From assembly GCA_022822085.1 (NCBI GenBank), contig JAJECK010000025.1, positions 27,567 through 91,566 on the forward strand: a stretch of 64,000 nucleotides of DNA. The letters run 5' to 3'. Under the pieces are notes generated by a model, which worked only from the letters and a program-made list of their open reading frames with translations, searched no databases and was not told the origin of the DNA. Positions 34,429 to 43,706 of this stretch are shown here, piece after piece; the stretch's first letter is position 1, and the number at the start of each line of letters is the position of its first letter. A program made the translations under genes and the position numbers. This stretch comes from Candidatus Poribacteria bacterium. Its GTDB lineage: Bacteria; Poribacteria; WGA-4E; WGA-3G.

Positions 34429-34813
34429 CTTGTCCTTCCTTGAGGTGGTGTTCTACGCGTTTTACAAGGACCTGTGTATCAATGGGTTTACTTAGATAAT
34501 CATCGCAACCGGATTTGAGGATCCGTTCACGGTCTCCGGTCATTGCTGCTGCTGTCAAAGCAATAATTGGAATATTACACCAGTTCGGATCGGTTTTAAT
34601 CTGACGGGTCAATTCTTCACCACTCTTTCCAGGGAGGGCAATATCCATCAAGATAAGGGAAGGAATGTTCATTTCTAAACACCTAAGTGCCTCGTCTGCA
34701 TCGGTAGCCTCTATGACATCATATCCTTTTGATTGCAAAACAATACGGACAACCTTTCGATTTAACGCTTGATCTTCTATGATTAAAATTGGATGGAAAT
34801 TCTCCTTACTCAC
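34418..34813 (-). CDS. Single-domain response regulator
   Basis: The 131-residue protein is a lone receiver domain with Asp57 (LILMDIALPG), acidic pair IIED near 11-14, a Thr/Ala switch site and the Lys in LSKPID. GTG 34813 is chosen because AGGAG sits seven bases upstream; the frame extends 16 codons further. With no output domain it may act as a phosphorelay shuttle between the histidine kinase and the PP2C receiver. Confidence 0.85.
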   Translation of the reverse strand: MSKENFHPILIIEDQALNRKVVRIVLQSKGYDVIEATDADEALRCLEMNIPSLILMDIALPGKSGEELTRQIKTDPNWCNIPIIALTAAAMTGDRERILKSGCDDYLSKPIDTQVLVKRVEHHLKEGQDEQ

Positions 34814-34958
34814 TTCAGGGCTCCTATACCTATAACCTATAGTAAACGATAATTTCCACAATTAACAATTAGAGAACAAAGGAGGATGGACAGGAAAGGT
34901 GATTATGGGTTATGAAACTTGATTTAGTTCTGTATGTTTTGTCGTTTTGAAGTATAGT

Positions 34959-37244
34959 CTAACCACTCTTGTTTGTTTGATATATTGGCATACTGAAGAA
35001 GAAAGTACTTCCCTGTCCCTCTTCACTGGTAACACGTATTTCACCACCATGCAGCTCAATTAGACGTTGGGTAAGGGCAAGACCGAGACCTGTTCCACCA
35101 AAACGTCTTGATTTTGATGTATCTATCTGCGTAAACGGTGCGAATAGTTTCATTTGATCTTCCTCGGCTATCCCTATACCGGTATCTATGACCTCAACTT
35201 GAAGTGTAGTAGGTGTAATATTCAAGTGTGTTGTTACTTTTCCACCATCTGGTGTAAATTTAACTGCATTTGATAGTAAGTTATAAAAAATTTGCTTCAC
35301 TTTGACGCGATCTGCTTCAATTGTAGCATTTTCTGGACATAATAAAGTAAGTTGGATATTTTTTTTCAACGCAAGTGAACTGATAATTGTATTAACTTCC
35401 TCAACAGCGTCAACGATAGCGAATTCCTCAAGTTGAAGGAACATTTTCCCAGCTTCAATTTTTGATAGGTCTAATATATCATTGATCATCTCCAATAGAT
35501 GTTGTCCACTCATACGTATGTCATTGACACATTCCTTTTGTTCATCGTTCACTGGACCAACAAGTTCATCTCTGAGAATTTCCGCGAAGCCAATGATAGC
35601 ATTCAATGGGGTACGTAATTCGTGACTCATATTGGCGAGGAAATCGCTTTTGGCTCTACTTGCGTATTCTGCAGTTTCTTTAGCACTTTGCATCGCTTCC
35701 TGTGCTTTTAGACGAACAGTAATATCCAGTGCCATACTTATGATGATACGTTTTCCGTCTGGTTCAACACCAAGTAACGAGGAACTAAATTCCCATATCT
35801 GCTTTTTACCTGCCTTCGTCATAATTTCGTATTGCTCTGGGGCAACCCGTTCTTTTATTTGATTAGCCTGTCCTAAATATCCTTGAATTTCCTGACTCAA
35901 TTCTTTGTTGGCTTGTGCCAACCATTTAGAAACGGTCGTCATATCTTCAAAAGTGTATCCTGTAAGTTCAGTCCAAGTGCGATTGATGAGAATTACTTCA
36001 CCATCTTCCGCATGAATCATAATAGGAAGGGGAGCATTAAGCACAGCACGACGGAAACGTTCTTCACTCTCCTGTAATTCCATTTCTGCCTGCTTTCGGT
36101 CAGTTATATTTGTAGATGTCACAACAAAACCAACTATCTCAGCATCACGCAGGATAGGACCAACCCATGAAGAATACCAATTTAGACTGATTTTTCCTTG
36201 AACTTCATAACCCGCTACCTCACCTGTTTCAAGAACCTTATGACATGCTTCGCGAAATCCTTCATGATGTTCTGGAGTTAGAAAGTCAAAGATACTATTA
36301 CCAACAATATCTTCTGGCTCCATATCCACTCCAGACGGAATTCTATTGATAAACTGTAATTGGTAATCCAGATCAAGTGTTGTAATAATGTCTGGTGCAC
36401 TTTCAACTAACGAACGCCAATTCGCCTCAGAAACGCGAAGTGCTTGATCTGCGCGAAAATATTCTGTGATGTCACGAGAGATACCACAGGTGCCTTTAAT
36501 ACGGCCGCTTCTATCTCTAATTGGTACTTTGGTGGTGGATACCCAGGTATCTTGTCCTCCCGGCCATGTCTCTTTTTCCTGTTTTCCCTCAATCGGTTTC
36601 CCAGAATCTATGACTGTTCGTTCATCTTGATAGGCTTGTTGTGCATGTTCACGCGTAAAAAAATCAAAATCACTTTTTCCGATAGCATCAGCTGAATTTT
36701 TGAGACCGAATCGGTTTGCAAGTGACCGATTGATACGTATAAACTTACTCTCAATATCCTTGAAGTAAATATGGTCGGGCGTATTATCCATCAGGGTATG
36801 AAGGAGCTCACTTTCCTGTGAATGGGTTTGGGCAAGTTGCTGAAATCGTGTCTCGCTTTCGCGAAGTTTTGTTTCAATCCTATTTTGTCTTGTAATATCA
36901 CGAACAGCGGCACAATAGCGGGAGTGTTGTTCGGTGTCTGTCTGCACCGACCAGAGTAATCTTTTGTATTTACCATCGCTACATTGAAAGCGATTCTCAA
37001 AGGTGATTTTCTGTTGATCTTCCGTTTTCAGTTTTGTAATTTCAGAAACCGTAGATTCTCTGTCATCTGGATGAACGAGTTCTATCCAAGAACGAGTTTG
37101 TAACTCAGTACAGGTAAATCCAAGCGTTGTTTCCCAGGAAGGATTGAGCGGAAGGAGTGAGCCGTCAAGATGAATATAACCGTACATTTCTGAGGACATC
37201 TGCAGAAAAGTGGAGCAATTTAGCGTGTCGGATGCAGATGCCAT
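34959..37244 (-). CDS. Soluble multi-PAS histidine kinase
   Basis: The 761-residue protein has four PAS-like domains (about 15-130, 145-255, 265-385 and 390-505). They are followed by HisKA with SHELRTPLNAIIGFAE (near 530) and a HATPase domain with NLLSNAVKFTPDGG, DTGIGIAEED and GGTGLGLAL. No membrane segments are seen, so it senses a cytoplasmic signal. It sits behind the STAS and universal stress genes and before two receivers, and is the likely input of the partner switch. Confidence 0.92.
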   Translation of the reverse strand: MASASDTLNCSTFLQMSSEMYGYIHLDGSLLPLNPSWETTLGFTCTELQTRSWIELVHPDDRESTVSEITKLKTEDQQKITFENRFQCSDGKYKRLLWSVQTDTEQHSRYCAAVRDITRQNRIETKLRESETRFQQLAQTHSQESELLHTLMDNTPDHIYFKDIESKFIRINRSLANRFGLKNSADAIGKSDFDFFTREHAQQAYQDERTVIDSGKPIEGKQEKETWPGGQDTWVSTTKVPIRDRSGRIKGTCGISRDITEYFRADQALRVSEANWRSLVESAPDIITTLDLDYQLQFINRIPSGVDMEPEDIVGNSIFDFLTPEHHEGFREACHKVLETGEVAGYEVQGKISLNWYSSWVGPILRDAEIVGFVVTSTNITDRKQAEMELQESEERFRRAVLNAPLPIMIHAEDGEVILINRTWTELTGYTFEDMTTVSKWLAQANKELSQEIQGYLGQANQIKERVAPEQYEIMTKAGKKQIWEFSSSLLGVEPDGKRIIISMALDITVRLKAQEAMQSAKETAEYASRAKSDFLANMSHELRTPLNAIIGFAEILRDELVGPVNDEQKECVNDIRMSGQHLLEMINDILDLSKIEAGKMFLQLEEFAIVDAVEEVNTIISSLALKKNIQLTLLCPENATIEADRVKVKQIFYNLLSNAVKFTPDGGKVTTHLNITPTTLQVEVIDTGIGIAEEDQMKLFAPFTQIDTSKSRRFGGTGLGLALTQRLIELHGGEIRVTSEEGQGSTFFFSMPIYQTNKSG

Positions 37245-37257
37245 GTGGGTACCCTCA

Positions 37258-38019
37258 TCATTTGGTTACCAGAACGGCACGATTGGCAAGTTTAACGACT
37301 GTTTGCGTTGTGCTTTGGAACACCAACTCGTATAATCGTCCGTGATGGCTGGCACTGAGTGCAATTAAATCGCAATCGTTCTCTTCAGCGTTTTCCAAAA
37401 TATTGGTCACAGTAAAACCGAGTGCAGTTAAAAATTCAGTTTCTACATCGTAATAATGTAAGTAGGATTCCATCTGCTGTTTAATGTCTGTGGCTTCCTG
37501 CGTTGTATTTGAAAGTGCAAGACCGAGAATACTTGCCTTAGTCAATTCTCCAATTTCGGCAGCTAAAGAGAGGACATGGTCTGAATAAATATCACCATGA
37601 TTAACAGCCATTATTTTTCTTAATAAAGTGCATTGTTCATGCACAACGATAATTGGCTTGGTAATATGTGCAACGACATCGTCTATCTGATTTTGAATGA
37701 GTTTTAATCCACGTGTTTTTATTTCTTCTGGAAGCCCAACTACAACTAAATCAGCAGAATGTGCTTGTTGACATATCATCTGCCTCGGGTTTCCCGCTAC
37801 AGCTTCAATATGGTAATCCAAAAAGTCATAAAGTGAGCATTCTTTTTCAGTTCGACGGACTACTGTTTCAGCAACATCCGCACTTCCACCATGGGAACTG
37901 TCTTGAAAAAAAACACAAGAGAGGTGTGTTCCTAATAGAACGGCAAGTTGTCCTGCGTAATCAAAGGCGTTTCTTTCATAATCAGTATCGCCTATAGAAA
38001 CGAGGATATTTTTTATCAT
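37258..38019 (-). CDS. Tandem universal stress protein
   Basis: The 253-residue protein contains two UspA-like folds: one from about 1-125 (KNILVSIGDTDYERNAFDYAG, ending in a PIIVVHE strand) and one from about 128-253 (KIMAVNHGDIYSDHVL, ending DLIALSASHHG and NRAVLVTK). The ATP-binding G-x2-G-x9-G-S pattern is not clearly conserved. Its place between STAS genes and the histidine kinase ties it to the same stress-signalling operon. Confidence 0.8.
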   Translation of the reverse strand: MIKNILVSIGDTDYERNAFDYAGQLAVLLGTHLSCVFFQDSSHGGSADVAETVVRRTEKECSLYDFLDYHIEAVAGNPRQMICQQAHSADLVVVGLPEEIKTRGLKLIQNQIDDVVAHITKPIIVVHEQCTLLRKIMAVNHGDIYSDHVLSLAAEIGELTKASILGLALSNTTQEATDIKQQMESYLHYYDVETEFLTALGFTVTNILENAEENDCDLIALSASHHGRLYELVFQSTTQTVVKLANRAVLVTK

Positions 38020-38039
38020 TGAACATACCTATAAGATTA

Positions 38040-38405
38040 TTATAGTGGACTTTCGGACGGAGTATTTAGCAGGGACCAAACAGCTTCTTCTTCTGTTTCA
38101 AAATTCCGAAAGACAGTAATAAGTCTCGCCATAACAATAAGGTTTTTGACATGTTTGTTAACATTAATCACAGCAATTGTGCCACCAAGCGGGTGTATAT
38201 CAGCATAAATTTTCATTAGGACACCAAGCCCTGAACTATCCATACCGATGACATCTTTGAAGTCAAAAACAAGTTTTGGTGTATCATTTATCTGTGATAG
38301 TACATTTTCAACGGTATCTTTTAACTCCTGAATTTCAGGTCCCATAATTCTGCCATCAAGTTTAAAGATGTTTACACCGTCTTGTTTTGAGTGGATGATC
38401 GCCAT
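38040..38405 (-). CDS. STAS-domain anti-sigma factor antagonist
   Basis: The 121-residue STAS protein has the DSSGLGVLMK phosphorylation loop. ATG 38405 is preferred because GGAGG stands eight bases upstream; the longer frame to 38420 starts inside that ribosome site. It is a close paralogue of the upstream STAS protein and probably an alternative target of the same kinase and phosphatase. Confidence 0.9.
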   Translation of the reverse strand: MAIIHSKQDGVNIFKLDGRIMGPEIQELKDTVENVLSQINDTPKLVFDFKDVIGMDSSGLGVLMKIYADIHPLGGTIAVINVNKHVKNLIVMARLITVFRNFETEEEAVWSLLNTPSESPL

Positions 38406-38443
38406 TAATGCAGCCTCCATATTGCTGCGATAATGAAGAGGTT

Positions 38444-38791
38444 TTATTCTTCGCTACCCAATGTTGATACCGCTTCGTCTTCGGTAGTGAAATGTTCAAA
38501 TATGCTTGCAAGTCTGCTACGCACAATAAGGTTTTTGATGTTTTTCCCAACATTGATCACACCGACTCTCCCACCTTGGCGAGTAATAGTAACATGAGCC
38601 CCCATGAGTGTGCCAAGTCCAGAACTGTCCATCATATTGACCTTTTCAAAATCAATCAGAATTCTCGGCTTATCTGCAGCATCTATTTCTGCAGTTATTA
38701 CCTCGCGGAGTTCGGTTACCCCAGTGCCCATAATTTTACCTGATGGTTCCAAAATGGTAACACCATCTTTATAGCGAACCGTGGTTGCCAT
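38444..38791 (-). CDS. STAS-domain anti-sigma factor antagonist
   Basis: The 115-residue STAS protein has MMDSSGLGTLMG at the phospho-site. GGGAGAC precedes the ATG. It is the first gene of the minus-strand signalling operon, read from the consensus promoter at 38853-38881. With its neighbour and the plus-strand copy there are three STAS proteins for one visible RsbW-like kinase. Confidence 0.9.
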   Translation of the reverse strand: MATTVRYKDGVTILEPSGKIMGTGVTELREVITAEIDAADKPRILIDFEKVNMMDSSGLGTLMGAHVTITRQGGRVGVINVGKNIKNLIVRSRLASIFEHFTTEDEAVSTLGSEE

Positions 38792-38852
38792 TGTTTGTCT
38801 CCCTTTTGTCTGGTTTTTAAGTTATACGTCATTCTAACCTAATTCTGTTTCT

Positions 38853-38881
38853 ATTATATGTCATTTTATTTTAATTGTCAA
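38853..38881 (-). promoter_or_regulatory. Consensus sigma70 promoter of the signalling operon
   Basis: On the minus strand TTGACA (38876-38881) and TATAAT (38853-38858) are 17 bases apart, a perfect match in both boxes. It lies about 62 bases before the first STAS gene. Confidence 0.8.
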
Positions 38882-39082
38882 ATTAATTTGGTTTGTAATG
38901 TGTAGTTAACGTTGTAATCACAACTATTATTGACATATTAGTATTTTCTTACTTGATAGGGTTAGATTTCGCTCTACTTATAGGTGTCAACTAAGATCTT
39001 TATACATTAAACATTAACGGAATAGCAAAAAATCATCGAAAATATTGAAAACTAAATAACCCTGGTTTACCTAAACCTATTC

Positions 39083-39111
39083 TTGACATCAACCCATAGA
39101 TGTGCTATACT
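39083..39111 (+). promoter_or_regulatory. Sigma70-type promoter of the TenA-like / PhyH operon
   Basis: TTGACA (39083-39088) and TATACT (39106-39111) are 17 bases apart, about 94 bases before the start codon at 39205. The 413-base gap between the two operons is otherwise AT-rich with no gene. Confidence 0.75.
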
Positions 39112-39204
39112 ACAAAACAGATTTCCAATGGAAACATAGAAATCTTAATTGTGAATTTATCAACAACAACCCAAGTTCATAAAAATGATATGGAGTGCTA
39201 ATTA

Positions 39205-39795
39205 ATGGATTACAAACAAGCATTAGACAGTAAAATATCCAAGTATAATTTACTCAAACATCCGTTTTACCAAGCATGGAGTGCTGGTGAATTACCTGTG
39301 GAAGCATTGAAATGTTATGCACGTGAATATGGTGCCTTTATCTCAACGTTGCCGAAGGGATGGGAAACCTTAAACGATGCTGAAACTGTGGAAGAGGAAA
39401 CGGAACATATTGAGATGTGGAAAGATTTTGCCGATGGACTTGACACCGAAATCTCGGATGCACAAATACCACAAGTGAAAACTCTCCTGGATACTGCCGA
39501 TACTCTCTTTTCTAATAGCGAAACGGCATTAGGCGCGCTATATGCTTTCGAGGCACAACAACCAGAAACTGCCAAGTCTAAGTTGGCAGGACTTAAGGCG
39601 TTCTATCAACTTCCTGAAAAAGTGGAACCGTATTTTGAAACACATTCCCACAATGAACACGAAGCGGAGAAAATACTTGAGAGAATTGGAGCATTGTCAT
39701 CGGATGCACAAGGGACCGCTATACAAGCATGTGAACAGATGAGCACTGCATTGTGGGATGCCCTCACAGGAATTCACGATGCCGAATGCACGTAA
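39205..39795 (+). CDS. TenA/CADD-like (heme-oxygenase-fold) iron enzyme
   Basis: The 196-residue helical protein resembles the CADD/PqqC branch of the TenA-like fold, which includes diiron oxygenases. It begins KHPFYQAWSAGELP and contains acidic/His candidates in EEETEHIEMW (about 64-72), YAFEAQQPETAKSKLAGL (Glu116) and a late HSHNEHEAE (about 147-155). It lacks the TenA catalytic cysteine context PCxxGY seen in the gene at 483. It heads a plus-strand operon with SnoaL-like, HAD and PhyH genes. Metal use and substrate are inference. Confidence 0.75.
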   Translation: MDYKQALDSKISKYNLLKHPFYQAWSAGELPVEALKCYAREYGAFISTLPKGWETLNDAETVEEETEHIEMWKDFADGLDTEISDAQIPQVKTLLDTADTLFSNSETALGALYAFEAQQPETAKSKLAGLKAFYQLPEKVEPYFETHSHNEHEAEKILERIGALSSDAQGTAIQACEQMSTALWDALTGIHDAECT

Positions 39796-40165
39796 TACGG
39801 TAAAAGCATATTTTGACGCACTTATCGCCAGAGATGCTGAATCCCTTATTACGATGATGCTTCCTGCTGCACACTATGTGAAGATAGGCACGGATTCAGG
39901 TGAAGTCATTGAAGGTGTAGATGGAATTGCTGCCTATTACCAGAACCATGTTTTGAGCACAGAAGATTTCAGCATCAAATTCATCACTTTTGATGTGCAA
40001 GAACGCGATAATGTCGCTTGGTTCTATACGCGTCAGATGTGGAAACTCAAGTGGCAAGGGACTTCAGAAGAATTCGTGATGCGAATGACAGGTGTATTAG
40101 AAAAAATTGACACCGTGTGGAAATTTGCCCAAATACATGCATCTATAGGTGTACCTACATCTTAG
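39779..40165 (+). CDS. SnoaL-like / NTF2-fold protein
   Basis: The 128-residue protein starts NTVKAYFDALIARDAESLITMM, the helical opening of NTF2-fold SnoaL-like proteins, and has the expected strands ending in WKFAQIHAS. ATG 39779 has AGGA seven bases upstream and overlaps the previous gene by 17 bases. Proteins of this fold are isomerases, hydrolases or binding proteins; the reaction here is unknown. Confidence 0.75.
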   Translation: MPNARNTVKAYFDALIARDAESLITMMLPAAHYVKIGTDSGEVIEGVDGIAAYYQNHVLSTEDFSIKFITFDVQERDNVAWFYTRQMWKLKWQGTSEEFVMRMTGVLEKIDTVWKFAQIHASIGVPTS

Positions 40166-40182
40166 TTTTTGAGGTGATATCT

Positions 40183-40878
40183 TTGAATATTTCCGTAATC
40201 TCTTTTGATGGAGATATGACCTTGTGGGATTTTCGCAAGGTTATGCGCCATTCTCTCAAGCAGACTTTAACCGAGTTGCAGAGGCAAGTTCCGACACAAC
40301 GCGCATTAGAACTGACAATTGATGAGATGATTTGGCTCCGAGACCAATATGCAAATGAAGTAAAAGGGAAAATCTGGAATCTTTTAGAAATCAGACAAGG
40401 TGCTTTCGAACAGACACTTGAATATGTAGGATATCCTGACAAAAAACTGGCTGCACATCTGAATGCAATATATCGGAAGCATCGGTTTGAAGATATAGAG
40501 TTGTACCCTGATGTTATTCCGACTTTTGATGTTCTGGCGCAACATTTCAAGTTAGGATTGCTCTCAAACGGAAATACATATCCTGAACGATGTGGACTTG
40601 AGGATTATTTTGCTTTTGTTATTTTCTCTCAAGATGTACAGGTTGAAAAACCAGATCCACAGATTTTTGAGATTACTGTTCAACAAGCAGGTTGTGAATT
40701 CTCTCAGTTGCTGCACGTTGGTGATTCACTTGAAAACGATGTTACAGGTGCGAATAATGTTGGGGCACATACTGTTTGGCTCAATCGGGACGGTGTGGAA
40801 AACACAACAGATGCTCAACCAGACTATGAAGTCCATTCGTTGACTGAAATTCCCACTATTTTAGGTATAGACAGGTAA
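40183..40878 (+). CDS. HAD-superfamily hydrolase
   Basis: The 231-residue protein has motif I DGDMT (about 9-13), motif II LLSNGN, motif III KPDPQIF (Lys near 153) and motif IV GDSLENDVTGA. The helical cap after motif I fits the class C1 type, such as phosphoglycolate phosphatase or haloacid dehalogenase. The start is TTG at 40183, preceded by GAGGTGAT. The longer frame would begin inside the SnoaL-like gene. Confidence 0.85.
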   Translation: MNISVISFDGDMTLWDFRKVMRHSLKQTLTELQRQVPTQRALELTIDEMIWLRDQYANEVKGKIWNLLEIRQGAFEQTLEYVGYPDKKLAAHLNAIYRKHRFEDIELYPDVIPTFDVLAQHFKLGLLSNGNTYPERCGLEDYFAFVIFSQDVQVEKPDPQIFEITVQQAGCEFSQLLHVGDSLENDVTGANNVGAHTVWLNRDGVENTTDAQPDYEVHSLTEIPTILGIDR

Positions 40879-40892
40879 ACAGGAGTAAGGTA

Positions 40893-41702
40893 ATGATGAC
40901 ACCTGAACAACGATATCTCTTTGACGTTACTGGATATCTACACCTACAGAATGTTATTACTGGCGAAGAATTGAAAGCATCTCAGGAAGCTGCTGAGAGT
41001 TACATCAACACTCCTACTGATGAACTTCCAGATGGGTTTGACTCCAGTGGAAAACACCTGCCAAACGGCGTGGCGTTCTCAAGAGCATTGGAAGCACTTG
41101 CCTTACATCCAGCAAGTTGGCCCATCATTAAAGAATTGACAGATAATAAACCGCAGCTGGCACGTGGCACAATGATTGCCGACAGAGTTGGTGTTCCGGA
41201 AGGAGGAGAAGCATTACGACTACATTGTGCACGAGAAGATTACGGAAGGGACAGAAACTGTTTTGAGAACCGAAACGGTAAAATCTATTGTGATGATTTC
41301 GTCGTTTTCCCTTATCTGACAGATGTGTATCCCGGTGATGGTGGGTTGTTAGTGGTTCCCGGTTCACACAAAGCTGAATATGATCGTCCTGAACACATAT
41401 TCAACAACGGAACTGTTGATGATGTTGCCGATCTTCCACACGGTGTTGAAAATATCACACCAAGGGCAGGGGATATTGTGATTATTTCGGAACTCCTAAC
41501 CCACGGCGCGCTACCTTGGAAACCGAAAGACCGATATCGGTGTTTCCTTGTTTTAAGGTATAGACCACAGAACCGGGGTGAGAGTCGTCTACCCGCAGAA
41601 GTGAGAGATCGGTTAGCACCAGAAACGTTAGAGTTAATCGCACACGCAGATCTTAATCACACGAAAGAGATTGTCAAGAAGGATGTTATCAGGTTGACAT
41701 GA
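40893..41702 (+). CDS. Phytanoyl-CoA dioxygenase (PhyH) family protein
   Basis: The 269-residue protein is an Fe(II)/2-oxoglutarate oxygenase of the PhyH family, very expanded in this kind of genome. It has the opening FDVTGYLHLQNVITGEEL, the metal-region LRLHCARED, the core strand GDGGLLVVPGSHK and the distal His in LTHGALPWK followed by an Arg-rich strand. The first ligand motif is less standard than HxD. It ends the TenA-like operon. The substrate is unknown. Confidence 0.85.
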   Translation: MMTPEQRYLFDVTGYLHLQNVITGEELKASQEAAESYINTPTDELPDGFDSSGKHLPNGVAFSRALEALALHPASWPIIKELTDNKPQLARGTMIADRVGVPEGGEALRLHCAREDYGRDRNCFENRNGKIYCDDFVVFPYLTDVYPGDGGLLVVPGSHKAEYDRPEHIFNNGTVDDVADLPHGVENITPRAGDIVIISELLTHGALPWKPKDRYRCFLVLRYRPQNRGESRLPAEVRDRLAPETLELIAHADLNHTKEIVKKDVIRLT

Positions 41703-41722
41703 TAGAGAAGATCTACTATACC

Positions 41723-42310
41723 TCAGGACTCTGGATTAATTAACCTCTTAAAATGAATGGAAAAAATTCTTGAAATTTTTAAGAAAACTTCAGGACGGTC
41801 ATGTAATTTTTCCATGTAAAAGTAATGTTCTGTCCTTCGCTTTTTAGAGTCATTAAGATGGACAACGCTAACAAACCGGTATTCATAACCATCAAGAAAT
41901 TCTTCCGATTTCCAGAAAGATTTTCCAATACACCTGCAATAATTGATAAAGCAATTTGCCCCTTTTAATTGAGCTGTAATTTCACTTCTTGATTTATTTC
42001 CGCCTTTAGTTTCAAGGCATATTATCCACTTTTTCCCTTTCTCGTCATTAGATACGATGACAAAATCAGCTCGCTTGCGGATGTCTTCTAAATCCTTATT
42101 AAAGACCGGAAAAGGACCTTTAAAATAATCTGCTTTGATAACAACAGATTCATAAGGCAACCCTTTTATTTCTACAGTAGTGCCAGATTGTGAGTCTGTT
42201 AATTTTACAGAGGGTCTACCTCGTCTCGATTGCAACACAACTTGAACATCTGGGCTCAGCATTTCCTGCAGTATCTCAATATCATTCACGACTTTTACTC
42301 TGCTCCCCAC
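41723..42310 (-). CDS. PD-(D/E)XK nuclease-like protein paired with an ATPase
   Basis: The 195-residue protein has the nuclease pattern RADFVIVS (Asp82), then WIICLETKGG (Glu100, Lys102) and a following QLKGA helix. Both the spacing and the flanking strands fit PD-(D/E)XK enzymes. Its start overlaps the end of the ATPase gene by 16 bases, a sign of one translational unit. No further family could be named. A nuclease effector of an ATPase sensor is a reasonable but unproven reading. Confidence 0.7.
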   Translation of the reverse strand: MGSRVKVVNDIEILQEMLSPDVQVVLQSRRGRPSVKLTDSQSGTTVEIKGLPYESVVIKADYFKGPFPVFNKDLEDIRKRADFVIVSNDEKGKKWIICLETKGGNKSRSEITAQLKGANCFINYCRCIGKSFWKSEEFLDGYEYRFVSVVHLNDSKKRRTEHYFYMEKLHDRPEVFLKISRIFSIHFKRLINPES

Positions 42311-43680
42311 ACAATATCGTCCTGAATCTCGTTCATGACATCAATGGTCTTGTCAAAGCTGCTAACTCCAATACCGAATTCGGGATGGATTTTAGCAGGA
42401 ACGAGTGTATGGCCTCTTTTACGCCTCTTTTGCCCCTCTTCCAACGGCATTAACGCTGTCTCTGCCACATACACTTTAACTTGATCCGCCTTGATAAACT
42501 CACTTTTCTGATAGCCGTATTCTTCTGCAATTCTATTCAGATGCGGTTTATCGTTGTTAAGCATGATGAGTGTATTCAGTTCTTTTACAATATAATCACT
42601 ATGGGTTGTAATAAAAACCTTAATACCCAAATTGATGAGTCTCGCGAATAGTTTGGCAATGCGACGTTGGTTTTCGGGATGTAGACTTAGTTCGGGTTCG
42701 TCTATCATGAGCAGATCACCCTTTTTAGCAATGTGCCGTATATAAAAACTGAGATCCAATAATGAACGGACAGCACTTGAACTTTCGACCATAGTCAGTT
42801 TCGTTCTTGTTCCTTTTGGTATAAAATAGAGTTGATCGTTTTGTGTTATTGCATATTCACCCCCAACAATATCTATAAAATTTTCTAAGACTTCAGGATG
42901 TTCCTTGGCAATGAAACTTTTACTGTTTGCAATGTTATCAAGTTGGCGTGAGTAGTCAATATTCTCATTGATCGGAGCAGGATAACGTTGGTACGCTTTG
43001 GTCAACAACTGATGTGTCCCTTTATCGTTGCCCGTATGCCCCAATTCATCAAGTAAATGGCTGCGAGCATAATCAAGTTCTTTCCGAAAAATAGAAACAC
43101 CCGTCCTCTCAGACGAGATAATAAATGGCCGTGGTAAAGAGTCAGAAAAAACCGCGTTCATTATGAAATCGTTAAGCACACCTAAGACATTTGAAACATC
43201 CACTTGATTTTTGTTTCTCTCGTCTATGCCAATTTCTATTTCCAATTTCCCCCTTCCTTGATTCTTTAAGGAACTTCTTAGGGTATGACCTTGTGAGGTA
43301 TCAACTCTATCATTATAATTTCTTATCTCCAGGTCTGTATGTTCAGGGATTAAGTAAAACTCGCTATTTTGGAACGTTCCTTCACCAACAGCAAAGATTC
43401 TTTCTAATTGGTCTGTATAAAGTTTACATGCATTTTTAAATATATGTTCAGTTTCTAACTTAAATTCGACTCTAACACCTTTATCAAGCGTTCGTTGAAT
43501 TTGTGAAGTATCAAACGGAATATTAATAAAGTTTCTCCATAAGTTTAAAAAACCATGTAGAGTATAAGCAGCATAAGTTTTACCAGTGTTATTTTCACCG
43601 CAGATGATTGTCAAATCACCCAGTGAAAATTCTGCTTGTTTTATGATTCCAATGTTTTTCAACTTTACTGTTAAACTCAT
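42295..43680 (-). CDS. AAA/ABC-type ATPase (OLD/AAA_15-like)
   Basis: The 461-residue protein has Walker A GENNTGKT (28-35), a signature-like SSAVRSLLDL, Walker B LLMIDEPELSLHPENQ (about 323-336) and an H-loop THSDY. This is the SMC/ABC-type ATPase of OLD, RloC and similar defence proteins, but there is no TOPRIM domain. ATG 43680 is chosen because the longer frame would overlap the FGE-like gene and GGGACA precedes it. It is coupled to the PD-(D/E)XK gene. Confidence 0.8.
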   Translation of the reverse strand: MSLTVKLKNIGIIKQAEFSLGDLTIICGENNTGKTYAAYTLHGFLNLWRNFINIPFDTSQIQRTLDKGVRVEFKLETEHIFKNACKLYTDQLERIFAVGEGTFQNSEFYLIPEHTDLEIRNYNDRVDTSQGHTLRSSLKNQGRGKLEIEIGIDERNKNQVDVSNVLGVLNDFIMNAVFSDSLPRPFIISSERTGVSIFRKELDYARSHLLDELGHTGNDKGTHQLLTKAYQRYPAPINENIDYSRQLDNIANSKSFIAKEHPEVLENFIDIVGGEYAITQNDQLYFIPKGTRTKLTMVESSSAVRSLLDLSFYIRHIAKKGDLLMIDEPELSLHPENQRRIAKLFARLINLGIKVFITTHSDYIVKELNTLIMLNNDKPHLNRIAEEYGYQKSEFIKADQVKVYVAETALMPLEEGQKRRKRGHTLVPAKIHPEFGIGVSSFDKTIDVMNEIQDDIVWGAE

Positions 43681-43706
43681 GCCACTGTCCCAAGATATTC
43701 TCTTTA

